A stretch of DNA of 64,000 nt. Source: Terriglobus roseus. Lineage in GTDB: Bacteria; Acidobacteriota; Terriglobia; Terriglobales; Acidobacteriaceae. Shown in pieces: positions 54,820-63,199 of the stretch. How positions within the stretch are numbered: the first letter of the stretch is position 1; each line of letters starts with the position of its first letter. Location of the stretch: NCBI RefSeq assembly GCF_900102185.1, contig NZ_LT629690.1, positions 3,534,001 to 3,598,000 of the forward strand. The letters are read 5' to 3'. The notes beneath the pieces are model-generated. The model saw only the letters and a program-made list of their open reading frames with translations, made no database searches and had not been told where the DNA came from. Position numbers and translations under genes: made by a program.

Positions 54820-56682
54820 TTAACGCGGTTGAGGTGTTCGCTCTTCGCTGGGGCGGTAGCTTTCCTTCTGTTTCTTACCTGTGGGATCAAGCTCTTCATC
54901 ATCCGCATCAGGCCGCTGGTCGCTGTTCTGGACGGTGCGTTTGGGAGCAGCGAACGGCTGCTTGATTCCCTGTTCGGCCGCTGCACGCACATCCGCCTGC
55001 GCTCCAGGCGTATTCATCGCTGCCTTGTATTCGGCAACAGCCTTCGAGCGATCAGGGTTCTGCTGGGTGTCATATAAGCGCCCCAGATAGACGTGTGACC
55101 ACGCGACCATGCGGGGGTCTTTGCCAGTCGTCGTAATCTTCTGGAAGCGGTCGAACGCTTCCTGCGGTTCGCCACCAAGCAGCTTCAGGCGCGCCATCAT
55201 GTACTGCGCTTCTGTATCGGAAGGATTGACCGCAAGCTGTTTCTCCGCAATCTCCTCCGCGCCCAACTTGTCACCCTTCTGTAGCTTCAGCTCGGCCTGA
55301 TCCATCACGGAGAGTGTGCGCTTCGGAGCACGTGCGCGTGTCACACCTGCGCCTGCAACAAGGTTGTTACTGTCCGGCGCGAAGAACGGAATCTTCTTCG
55401 CTGCATCCACTTCATGCGGCACATCCATGCCGTAGACCATCTCAGCGATACTGTCCTTCAGCGTGATGCCGTCTTTGTCTTCCTTCATCAACGAGTCATA
55501 GAACGAGCCTGTAAGAACCCACCCCGACTCCATATCAAGTACGACTTGCTTACGACGCACGGCTTCGGCTCGACGGTCGTAGTCGATCAATGCCTGGTTG
55601 TAATCACCAATATCAACGCGTGCTTTTACCGTTCCCGGCTTGCGAGGCTTATCGAAGCCCACGTCCATCGTGCGTGCTTCGATCGCCTTCACAAGACACT
55701 CGGTAGTGAATGCAACGATGTCGTTCTTGTAATTGAAGTCGATGGGCGCATCCTGAATGACCTTCAAGATAGGCAGCAGACGATTGGTGGCCTGCGCACG
55801 CGCATAGATAAGCGGATCAACCTGGTAGAGCAGATAGATATGCTTCACCTGTTCCATCTGCAATCCACCCGCATGCGATCCGATAGTTAGACGTGAACCA
55901 TACGACGACTTGGTAGCCGTGTTCTGGTCGATAGGCGTCGGCGACGTCACGATGAAATAGTCAGAGCCATACACACGGGCATTGACCGCCTGTGGACTGA
56001 GCATGGGCTCTAGCAAAACGAGAAACCGACGCCCGTCATAGATGCTGACCGGCTGGTGAAGATAGGAATTCGTCTCCAGCAGAAGACGCGTCATGCTGTC
56101 ATGCACCTGCGCTGTTGCTGCCTCGTACTCCGCATGATGACGCACGAAGATGAGGTGCAAGTCCGCCTTTTGCGCAAAGTCCTTAAGCAGAGGCAACACG
56201 CCGACGACCTGTCCCGCGTCCGGCGAGAGATCGCCTTCGCTTACTGACAATGTGAGATCCGGTGGAGGCGACAGGAACAACGTCAGCGACACGTATTGCG
56301 CCAGGTTCTGCGCGCCGCCCTGCGAATGGCTTCCGATGTATTTGCAGAGCGCAATCTGACTCTCGCGAACATCAACCGAACGATCCAGCGCAGCACTCAC
56401 TTCAGCACGAACCGCCGCCCGTACCGGCAAGGAGCTTTCAAGTCCGTTGTCATAGCCACAGGAGTTCAGCGCAGCCGCCATGGTGAACATGGTTTCGCTG
56501 GTTTCCAATGAAACAGCGGAGCCAGCCTGCTCCACACCGCGGCGCGGGATCACTGTGGAAGACGGCTGCTCTTCCACCTGTTCACCGGTGGAAGAGGAAG
56601 ACGAGGAAGATCGCTGCGCATGCGCGGGCAACAGCACCAGGAGTGCTGCGAGAGAAAGGACGGAACGGGAAAAAAGTCGCAC
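54820..56682 (-). CDS. Secreted TPR-containing protein, function unknown
   Basis: 620 residues with a signal peptide (SLAALLVLLPAHAQ) and then a Ser/Glu-rich stretch. The middle (about residues 60-420) matches no family known to me. It includes VVGVLPLLKDFAQKADLHLIFVRHHAEYEAATAQVHDSMTRLL and YGSDYFIVTSPTPIDQNTATKSSYGSRLTIGSHAGGLQ. Near residues 470-560 is a TPR-like region (EEIAEKQLAVNPSDTEAQYMMARLKLLGGEPQEAFDRFQKI, MVAWSHVYLGRLYDTQQNPDRSKAVAEYKAAM). Located between the ECF sigma/anti-sigma pair and murQ, it may sense or respond to envelope stress, inferred from context. Confidence 0.75.
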   Translation of the reverse strand: MRLFSRSVLSLAALLVLLPAHAQRSSSSSSSTGEQVEEQPSSTVIPRRGVEQAGSAVSLETSETMFTMAAALNSCGYDNGLESSLPVRAAVRAEVSAALDRSVDVRESQIALCKYIGSHSQGGAQNLAQYVSLTLFLSPPPDLTLSVSEGDLSPDAGQVVGVLPLLKDFAQKADLHLIFVRHHAEYEAATAQVHDSMTRLLLETNSYLHQPVSIYDGRRFLVLLEPMLSPQAVNARVYGSDYFIVTSPTPIDQNTATKSSYGSRLTIGSHAGGLQMEQVKHIYLLYQVDPLIYARAQATNRLLPILKVIQDAPIDFNYKNDIVAFTTECLVKAIEARTMDVGFDKPRKPGTVKARVDIGDYNQALIDYDRRAEAVRRKQVVLDMESGWVLTGSFYDSLMKEDKDGITLKDSIAEMVYGMDVPHEVDAAKKIPFFAPDSNNLVAGAGVTRARAPKRTLSVMDQAELKLQKGDKLGAEEIAEKQLAVNPSDTEAQYMMARLKLLGGEPQEAFDRFQKITTTGKDPRMVAWSHVYLGRLYDTQQNPDRSKAVAEYKAAMNTPGAQADVRAAAEQGIKQPFAAPKRTVQNSDQRPDADDEELDPTGKKQKESYRPSEERTPQPR

Positions 56683-56765
56683 GGATGTTCGACGGACCTC
56701 AGCGAAAGGTGTACCAGAGGCTGAGTCTAGGCTGCTGGCGAGGGGTGGTCAAACCTGCGCAGTGG

Positions 56766-57401
56766 TTAGCCACGCACCACAACGTCGCCAAAGGTGAGCA
56801 GAACGCTGCCCCGAACCGGATGGTCAAAGACACGCGCAGGCTGGAAAATGCCGGTGAGCATACGCTGGCGCAACGACTCTAAAGCATGTGAATCCAACGC
56901 GCCGGAAAGCACCTGGTAGTCATACACACGACCCGTGGAATCGACCATTGCCTTCACGATAAGCGGCGCTTCATTCACGCTGGCCAAAGGATTCTCTCCC
57001 GCAGGAGAATAGAGATAGCGTGGCGCGGAGAAACCGGCCAGAGGTTCGTCGTTCGCTTCCACTGCCTGCTGCGGGGCGCTCAGCATCAGGGCGCCACCCG
57101 TAATAGCCACTAGCGCCACAGTTGCAACACCAGCCTGAACGGCCATGGGACGCAGCGTGTTCTCCACGAACAACTCCACCCGCTCCTTCATGCGATGAAG
57201 CCAGTTGTGCTGCGCGCGTACTCGCTCCTTAGAAAGTGCAACGCGGATACGCAACGAAAGATCGCGCGGCGGCTGAGCCGGAGCAAGCGTGCGCAACGCG
57301 TTATCCGTTAGCGAACGCTCAAAACCAAGTTCCTCCTGCTGTGTTTCGTCTTCATGCAGACGATCCAACAGGTGCTCCAGATCTTTGGACGAAAAACTCA
57401 T
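56766..57401 (-). CDS. Anti-sigma-like membrane protein with TonB-C-like domain
   Basis: 211 residues. The soluble N-terminus (MSFSSKDLEHLLDRLHEDETQQEELGFERSL) precedes one transmembrane segment (MAVQAGVATVALVAITGGALML, about residues 93-114). The periplasmic part carries APLIVKAMVDSTGRVYDYQVLSG and GIFQPARVFDHPVRGSVLLTFGDVVV, resembling the TonB C-terminal fold. Its gene overlaps the ECF sigma stop by 4 nt, the arrangement of a sigma factor with its cognate membrane anti-sigma. A classical zinc-binding HxxxCxxC motif is absent. Role inferred from position and topology. Confidence 0.7.
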   Translation of the reverse strand: MSFSSKDLEHLLDRLHEDETQQEELGFERSLTDNALRTLAPAQPPRDLSLRIRVALSKERVRAQHNWLHRMKERVELFVENTLRPMAVQAGVATVALVAITGGALMLSAPQQAVEANDEPLAGFSAPRYLYSPAGENPLASVNEAPLIVKAMVDSTGRVYDYQVLSGALDSHALESLRQRMLTGIFQPARVFDHPVRGSVLLTFGDVVVRG

Positions 57402-58153
57402 CGTGCCTCCTTGGATGTCGCAGAGGAGGCTTTCGCTGCGGCCTGCGGCATCTTTTTGGGCGCGACTTGTGCAAATTCGGGAAGACGTGCGCCCAGGCTG
57501 GTTCGCAGAGCTGCGCGACCACGCATCAGTCTGCTCTTCACCGTCCCGATATGGATATTCAAAATCTCTGCAATCTCGTCGTAGGCCATGCCTTCGATCT
57601 CACGCAGAATAACGACCGTACGAAAACTCTCCGGCACTTCGCGCAACGCACCTTCCACCACCGTCCGAAGCTGCGATTGACGCGCGCTTTCAAACGGCGA
57701 TTCACGATGGTCCGCAAGTGTGTCGCGAAGCGAGAAATTCAGTTCGCCATCTTCTTCGCTGCTATCGCTGTCAATGGTGACTTCCGGCTTCTTGTGCCGC
57801 ACCCACCAACGACGGCTGTTCGACGCCTCATGCATGGCGATGCGATAGATCCACGTGCGCAGACTGCTGTCGCCATGGAAGCTTCCAATAGAACGGAAGA
57901 TTTTGATGAACACGTCTTGCGTGACATCCGCAGCATCTGCCGGGTCTGCCAGCGAACGCAACAACAGCGAATATAAGGGGCCGCTGAACTGTGAAATGAG
58001 CTGACGGAAGGCGTCCTCAGAACCCGCCTGCAAAGCGGCCACCAGAGCCACTTCTTCCACAGGCAGTTCCGGACGCGCGGCAGTTATGCCACCCGCCTTG
58101 GAAAATCCACCGATCGTGCCGGTAACCGGATCCATCACCGCTGCCCCGTTCAT
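57398..58153 (-). CDS. ECF (RpoE-type) sigma factor
   Basis: 251 residues; AAGGAG lies eight bases before the ATG. Sigma region 2: ALQAGSEDAFRQLISQFSGPLYSLLLRSLADPADAADVTQDVFIKIFRSIGSFHGDSSLRTWIYRIAMHEASNSRRWW. Region 4: ALREVPESFRTVVILREIEGMAYDEIAEILNIHIGTVKSRLMRGR. An Ala/Lys tail of about 30 residues is added. It should direct RNA polymerase to an envelope-stress-like regulon. Possible autoregulatory promoter at 58275-58303. Its likely operon continues with the anti-sigma-like protein, TPR protein, murQ and MFS. Confidence 0.93.
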   Translation of the reverse strand: MNGAAVMDPVTGTIGGFSKAGGITAARPELPVEEVALVAALQAGSEDAFRQLISQFSGPLYSLLLRSLADPADAADVTQDVFIKIFRSIGSFHGDSSLRTWIYRIAMHEASNSRRWWVRHKKPEVTIDSDSSEEDGELNFSLRDTLADHRESPFESARQSQLRTVVEGALREVPESFRTVVILREIEGMAYDEIAEILNIHIGTVKSRLMRGRAALRTSLGARLPEFAQVAPKKMPQAAAKASSATSKEAR

Positions 58154-58228
58154 CTGTACTGCTCCTTTTAAGGTACGGCTCTAATGCATTTCCTTGCAAT
58201 GGCCTAATCCCGGGTGGAGAAAAACGGC

Positions 58229-58246
58229 TCATCCGCCGGCGGATGA
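58229..58246. promoter_or_regulatory. 18-bp perfect palindrome in sigma-factor leader
   Basis: TCATCCGCCGGCGGATGA is symmetrical over all 18 bases with no spacer. It lies 76 nt upstream of the sigma start, between the candidate promoter and the gene. A DNA-binding site is more likely than an RNA hairpin, since there is no loop. Confidence 0.5.
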
Positions 58247-58274
58247 AAGAGTGCTCTCGCTCACTCTGCAGGTA

Positions 58275-58303
58275 TAGACACCGGGGGCGGTTGGCTTTGT
58301 TCC
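58275..58303 (-). promoter_or_regulatory. ECF-type promoter candidate for the sigma operon
   Basis: On the minus strand GGAACAA (58297-58303), 17 nt, then GTCTA (58275-58279). This resembles the RpoE-type consensus GGAACTT-N15 to 17-GTCTA. It would give a leader of about 115 nt to the sigma gene. Confidence 0.5.
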
Positions 58304-58448
58304 CACTCGCTACGGTTTTTGCGGAAGATTTTCTCCAGCCGAGGGAATAATTTTCATCAGAAATCACAGCAACCTACCGGACATAGGTCGTGTCTATCCG
58401 AACAACCAAGCGACACGGCAGCAAGAACGCCGTGCAGGAGGAAGTTCG

Positions 58449-58751
58449 ATGAACACCAGCTTGAAAGTCGGTCTTGCAGCAGCACTGATTGGTACTGCAT
58501 TTGCACCATCATTGGCCGGAGCCCAGGTCTATGTCCGCGTAGGACCGCCACGTCCGATCTATGAACGTCGTCCCCCACCGCCGCGCCCCGGCTGGGCCTG
58601 GCAGGCTGGCTACCACCGCTGGGACGGTCGTCGCTACGTGTGGGTACCTGGCGCCTATGTTGCTCCGCCACGTCCGGGCGGAGTGTGGATCGCAGGCTCT
58701 TGGGTACACGGCCCCCGCGGCTACTACTATCGCAACGGCTACTGGCGCTAA
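58449..58751 (+). CDS. Secreted YXWGXW-type repeat protein
   Basis: 100 residues; GGAGG about 10 bases before the ATG; signal peptide VGLAAALIGTAFAPSLAGAQ. The mature part is Arg/Pro/Trp/Tyr/Gly-rich with repeats WQAGYHRWDGRRYVWVPGAYV and GVWIAGSWVHGPRGYYYRNGYWR, the pattern of YXWGXW-repeat proteins in proteobacterial and acidobacterial genomes. Function is unknown; an envelope or extracellular role is likely. It is divergent from the ECF sigma gene and could belong to its regulon, which the sequence does not show. Confidence 0.85.
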   Translation: MNTSLKVGLAAALIGTAFAPSLAGAQVYVRVGPPRPIYERRPPPPRPGWAWQAGYHRWDGRRYVWVPGAYVAPPRPGGVWIAGSWVHGPRGYYYRNGYWR

Positions 58752-58757
58752 AAGCGA

Positions 58758-58790
58758 AATGGGCCGGTTGACGATCGCAACCGGCCCATT
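58758..58790 (+). terminator. 13-bp hairpin after YXWGXW gene
   Basis: AATGGGCCGGTTG (58758-58770), ACGATCG loop, CAACCGGCCCATT (58778-58790). It starts 7 nt after the stop; GGCTTC follows instead of a T run. Probably a terminator. Confidence 0.7.
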
Positions 58791-58862
58791 GGCTTCAACA
58801 CGAAACTCGAACCCTATGCGGGTTTACGTAATCCACTAAACCGGGTATTCTGAGAGAACAGT

Positions 58863-58938
58863 GGGCCTGTGGCGCAGCTGGGAGCGCGCTTCCATGGCAT
58901 GGAAGAGGTCATCGGTTCGATCCCGATCAGGTCCACCA
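58863..58938 (+). tRNA. tRNA-Ala (anticodon GGC)
   Basis: 76 nt. Acceptor GGGCCTG pairs with CAGGTCC (one G-U), the D arm contains GGCGCAGCTGGGAGCGC, the anticodon stem CTTCC/GGAAG carries loop ATGGCAT (anticodon GGC), and the T arm is ATCGG-TTCGATC-CCGAT. CCA is encoded at 58936-58938. It reads GCC and GCU. Confidence 0.97.
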
Positions 58939-59275
58939 AAATCCCCTGCCCAACGATAGCTTGGCGATACTCCCCTCCATCTAGTGGGATCGTGGTTATG
59001 CGGCAAGTTTCACTGACTATCGACCAAGCCCGAGAGTCAGTCGCATCTGCCTCTGATAAGCTAGCTCCCCTGAAATTCAATAAGGTCCTGTTCGTTGCTA
59101 TTAGCGAATCCGTTTGCGAATGCTGGCAAGCGACCCAGAGTTTAAGGGCCACAAGACTTCACGACGACTAGATCGTGCATGGCGTTAGATGAGATATACC
59201 GACGCCCTACTGTGAGGGAGTTATACTCTGAGGCAAGATGCTTTTAAGGAGCATCAGTAACATTAAGCGATATGT
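58939..59275. other. Gap between tRNA-Ala and exporter gene
   Basis: Frames here are short or overlap the tRNA and have no supporting ribosome site. AAGGAG at 59247-59252 is too far from the exporter start to be its site. It marks the step from typical GC to the AT-richer polysaccharide locus. No att-like repeat of the tRNA end was seen within the window. Confidence 0.4.
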
Positions 59276-62065
59276 GTGGAAATGGGGCAGCAGCACTTGG
59301 AACCTTCTGGCCGTCGTGATCGAATTTCTTTCTTCATTCGTCAGCGAAGGTCGTTATTACGACCCCTCCTGTTCACGGCATTAGCTGTATCGGTTTGGCC
59401 TCAACTACAGGCTCAGGATTGCAGCAGCTCGTTTTTGGGTTCCGCGACACCGTGTCAAACACAGACAACTCAAGACTCTCAGCAGCCCCTATCCAACCCT
59501 CAGCAATCTACTCAAACCTCCCCCCGCACTGTGTCCCGTCCAAGTGACAACACACAGGTGTATATAGATTCGGCCGGAATGAGTACACAGCGGGACACAG
59601 CGTCCGATGAGCGCAACCGAGTGCGCTTCCCGCCGGATCCGACCACAGACCTCCAGAAGCTGGCCCGATCCTCAACTGGACAAGCTCTACCGGTGTTTGG
59701 TCGAGATTTATTTCAGGAACCGCCGTCAACATTTGCGCCTGCTGACCAGATTCCCGTAGCGGCAGACTACGTCATCGGACCGGGCGATGATGTCTTGGTT
59801 CGAATCTCCGGGGCTGAACAAATCAGCAGTAATAGCCAACTTACCGTAGATGCATCCGGAAAAATCTACGTCCCCCGGGTGGGAGCGATCCAAGTAGCGG
59901 GGCTCCGGGCTAACGAATTACAGACTCAAATCGCGCGAGAGATTGATCACTATTTCCGTAATTATCAACTCTCTGTAAGTCTCGGACGACTTCGTTCGAT
60001 ACAGATCTATGTGGTGGGCGAGGCACGCCGACCCGGTGCATATACCATTAGCGGCTTGTCAACTGTGTTGAATGCTCTGTTTGCTTCGGGCGGCCCCAAC
60101 GTGCAGGGGTCCATGCGGCGCATTCAGGTCCGCCGCGGCGATAAGACGATCACGACACTGGATCTATACGATCTCATCCTTTCGGGAGACAAGAGCCACG
60201 ACATACGCCTTGAAACCGGTGACACGCTTTTCATTCCCGCAGTGGGTCCGCAGGTAGCGTTAGCTGGTAGCGTGAGGCACCCAGCCGTCTACGAACTCAA
60301 GGAAGATATTGCCGGACAAGGAGCTAATACGCTTGGCGATCTGCTAACGGTTGCGGGTGGGTTAGGTCCTACTGCCAACCCGGGACAAATCCGTTTGGAA
60401 CGCATCGATGCGAACTTGCAACGGCATGCCGTGACCGTGGCATTGGACACCACTGGCAAAATGATGCCACTCCATGACGGGGACATTCTCTACGCCAATC
60501 ACATTGCATCGGGATTTGAGAAAACTGTGACAATCCGTGGCAATCTGGCAAATCCTGGGCGCTTCGCATGGAAGCCGGGGATGAGGCTGAGTGACGTGCT
60601 CCCGGATCGCGAAGCGTTGCTTACAGGCGACTACTGGCGCGAACGCAACCGAATGGGGGTGCCCACTCCCCTATTTGAGCCGAATGAATTCAATTCACCT
60701 CCATCTCAGGGAGCATCCACCGATTCTGCAATGATGCGGGCTGGCATAGAGCGCTCGCCTAACGGTCAAGCAAATTCCGCCCGGAACGCTCTAACTTCAG
60801 TTCTTCCCCCCAGCGCTTTCGGGGAAGATCAGGAACAGGCTACGGTGGCAGCCAGCGGCGTGGTGTCACAATCTGCGACCCAGATGGATCGCAATGCCAC
60901 AGCTGAGGCAGCCTCCAGCAAGACGAATTTGGGGACTTCTTTATTTGGACAACTTGGTCAGCCAAACCAGCAGCAGCAGCAACTAGATGGCAGTGTCCAA
61001 CAGCCTCAACAGTTGCAGCAGCAGCAGCTTCTGTTAGGGCAGCAGCAACAACAACAGCAGAAGACACAGCAGCCCGTCACTGCTACGCTCACCACAAACA
61101 TTATTCGAATACCTGCCCCTGAGATTGATTGGTCGTATGCGGTCGTGGAGAGACTAGATCCTGCGACGCTAAAAACAGTTTTGGTACCTTTCAATCTCGG
61201 ACGGTTGGTACAAGACCATGATCCAACTCAAAATTTGGAACTGCAACCTGGTGATGTAATTACAATTTTGAACCAGCGGGATATCCTTGTGCCCCAGGCA
61301 GAGCAGACCAAATTTGTACGTTTGGAGGGAGAGTTCTCGGGAGCGGGTGTGTACAGCGTACAACCTGGAGAAACGCTAGATCAGTTAGTGAAGCGTGCCG
61401 GCGGTTTCACCTCAAGCGCTTATTTGTATGGATCGAGCTTTCAACGGGAAAGCACTCGTGTATTTCAGCAACAACGCCTAGATGAGTACATCACGCGGCT
61501 TTCCGCTGACATGGATCGGCAGACTGCAGTTCGGGGGGCTTCCACGTCAACTGGGGTCTCTGACCCTAATGCTTTAGTGCTGGAGCGCAACCTAGTTGCC
61601 CAACTTCGCGAACTACGCGCGACGGGGCGAATTGTTTTTGAATTCTCTCCAGACAGCGTAGGGGTTGATGCGTTACCGCATATTCCTTTGGAAAACGGCG
61701 ATGTGTTCCGCGTGCCGACGCGCCCAAGCACAGTGAGTGTGATCGGCGCAGTGTACGGGCAGAACGTGTTTCTATATAACTCGCAACGACATCTATCTGA
61801 CTATCTTTCTCTGGCTGGACGGCCGACTCGTATCGCCGATAAAGATCACGCGTTCATCGTTCGCGCAGATGGTTCTATCTATAGCCGGGAGAAAGCTAAA
61901 GGTGTGTGGTCGAATCACTTTGACTCAAGCTTTATTTACCCGGGTGACACCGTCGTGATTCCAGAAAAACCGATCTCTCCCAGTGTGACCAAACGTTTGC
62001 TTGACTACGCTCAGATACTGAGTTCGTTCGGACTTGCAGTCGCCGCGATCAATGTCATTAAATAG
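59276..62065 (+). CDS. Polysaccharide export protein with SLBB domains
   Basis: 929 residues; GTG at 59276 or ATG at 59282. After a signal segment (LLFTALAVSVWPQLQAQDC) and a Gln/Ser-rich stretch comes the polysaccharide export motif VAADYVIGPGDDVLVRISGAEQI near residue 165. SLBB domains follow (YVVGEARRPGAYTISGLSTVLNALFASGGPN near 250; VALAGSVRHPAVYELKEDIAG near 330), then a poly-Gln linker near 564-600. Further SLBB copies follow the linker: VRLEGEFSGAGVYSVQPGETLDQLVKRAGGF and VSVIGAVYGQNVFLYNSQRHLSDYLSLAG. It is a Wza-like outer-membrane exporter much longer than Wza (about 380 residues). First gene of a locus with two glycosyltransferases. Confidence 0.9.
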   Translation: MEMGQQHLEPSGRRDRISFFIRQRRSLLRPLLFTALAVSVWPQLQAQDCSSSFLGSATPCQTQTTQDSQQPLSNPQQSTQTSPRTVSRPSDNTQVYIDSAGMSTQRDTASDERNRVRFPPDPTTDLQKLARSSTGQALPVFGRDLFQEPPSTFAPADQIPVAADYVIGPGDDVLVRISGAEQISSNSQLTVDASGKIYVPRVGAIQVAGLRANELQTQIAREIDHYFRNYQLSVSLGRLRSIQIYVVGEARRPGAYTISGLSTVLNALFASGGPNVQGSMRRIQVRRGDKTITTLDLYDLILSGDKSHDIRLETGDTLFIPAVGPQVALAGSVRHPAVYELKEDIAGQGANTLGDLLTVAGGLGPTANPGQIRLERIDANLQRHAVTVALDTTGKMMPLHDGDILYANHIASGFEKTVTIRGNLANPGRFAWKPGMRLSDVLPDREALLTGDYWRERNRMGVPTPLFEPNEFNSPPSQGASTDSAMMRAGIERSPNGQANSARNALTSVLPPSAFGEDQEQATVAASGVVSQSATQMDRNATAEAASSKTNLGTSLFGQLGQPNQQQQQLDGSVQQPQQLQQQQLLLGQQQQQQQKTQQPVTATLTTNIIRIPAPEIDWSYAVVERLDPATLKTVLVPFNLGRLVQDHDPTQNLELQPGDVITILNQRDILVPQAEQTKFVRLEGEFSGAGVYSVQPGETLDQLVKRAGGFTSSAYLYGSSFQRESTRVFQQQRLDEYITRLSADMDRQTAVRGASTSTGVSDPNALVLERNLVAQLRELRATGRIVFEFSPDSVGVDALPHIPLENGDVFRVPTRPSTVSVIGAVYGQNVFLYNSQRHLSDYLSLAGRPTRIADKDHAFIVRADGSIYSREKAKGVWSNHFDSSFIYPGDTVVIPEKPISPSVTKRLLDYAQILSSFGLAVAAINVIK

Positions 62066-62212
62066 TTCTGATGTATCGCATGGAGGAGATAGAGCTAACT
62101 ATTTCTCAAGCTAGGCTTATCAATAGTTAGCTCTATGCTCAGCTCTTTCTGATTTCAAAGCTTTGTCGCATGCACGAGCAGGATCAATCTCTCAACATAT
62201 GCAGCCCGCACA

Positions 62213-63169
62213 ATGACAACACCACCGCTTTCTTGCAACGGTATCCTTGCGGTTGTTGTGGTCTACAAGACACAGCCCGCGGATTGTCTGAGCATGATCA
62301 CTCTAATGGCCTCGATAGCGAACCTGCCCGCAGGCTCTCCGCCGGTCTCAGTGATAGTCGCTGACAACACTCCAAATGGCCAGCAAATCAAACAGCTGCC
62401 AAACTTGGTCCGATACACAGCATACGAAGGTAATCCCGGTTTGGCGCGCCCTTACAACGATGCGTTGCTACAGGCAGAGTTGGGCGGCTTCGGATGGTTG
62501 CTCACATTGGATCAGGACACATCGCTTCCAGGCACGTTTCTGAGAGACATGTTAGGAGCCGCCAGAACGTATCAGGGCGACTCAACCGTCGCCGCGATTG
62601 TCCCCCGCATCGTCGACGGTCAGCGCGTTATCTCTCCGTTTCGTTATGTCGGTGGATTCCTCCCAATTGTGTATTCCACGAACAAGTCGGGCCTTGTCGG
62701 GCCTCATGCATCGGCGCTGAATTCCGCGTCGCTCCTTCGCGTGAGCGCTCTCCGTGAACTGGGCGGATATGATGAAAGTTTTCCGCTACATAACAGCGAT
62801 ACCCGGCTCTATCAACAACTGAACGAAGCGGGGAAACGGATTGCAGTAGCGGCTCATGTCGTGGTGCCGCATGAGCTTTCCATCCTGGACCGTGAAAACA
62901 GAATGTCGCCGGAACGCTATCGACGGATGCTCGAAGATGAATGCGAGTTCTGGGATAGCCACATGGGAATGCTCGGCCGAATGGAGCGACTAGTACGCCT
63001 AGTCGGACGCTATTGCAAAGGAATCCTCTCTGGCGAACAGGTCATGTTTCAGCGTGTGACTTTGGAGGAATTACGTCGACGCCTACTGACCCGCAGGACC
63101 AATCGCATTCGCCGTCACCTTTCGAACCTAGCGCAGATAGGTCAGTCACTGTTACCCCCTAAGCAATGA
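62213..63169 (+). CDS. GT2-family glycosyltransferase (rhamnosyltransferase-like)
   Basis: 318 residues. Nucleotide-sugar fold: ILAVVVVYKTQPADCLSMI, VSVIVADNTPNGQ, GNPGLARPYNDALLQA and the catalytic LLTLDQDTSLPGTF near residue 97 (DQD in place of DXD), followed by FLPIVYSTNKSGLVGPHASALNSASLLRVSALRELGGYDESFPLHNSD. The shape is that of rhamnosyltransferases that extend cell-surface polysaccharide on the cytoplasmic face. It starts 148 nt after the exporter gene, on the same strand. Confidence 0.88.
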   Translation: MTTPPLSCNGILAVVVVYKTQPADCLSMITLMASIANLPAGSPPVSVIVADNTPNGQQIKQLPNLVRYTAYEGNPGLARPYNDALLQAELGGFGWLLTLDQDTSLPGTFLRDMLGAARTYQGDSTVAAIVPRIVDGQRVISPFRYVGGFLPIVYSTNKSGLVGPHASALNSASLLRVSALRELGGYDESFPLHNSDTRLYQQLNEAGKRIAVAAHVVVPHELSILDRENRMSPERYRRMLEDECEFWDSHMGMLGRMERLVRLVGRYCKGILSGEQVMFQRVTLEELRRRLLTRRTNRIRRHLSNLAQIGQSLLPPKQ

Positions 63170-63199
63170 CCAGCGAACAATGCCAATAGATCGCTTACC

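Noticed and set aside
58814-59152. Small frame with LIGIEPMTSSMPWKRAP-like product
   Set aside because: It overlaps the minus strand of tRNA-Ala; another standard tRNA-derived false protein.
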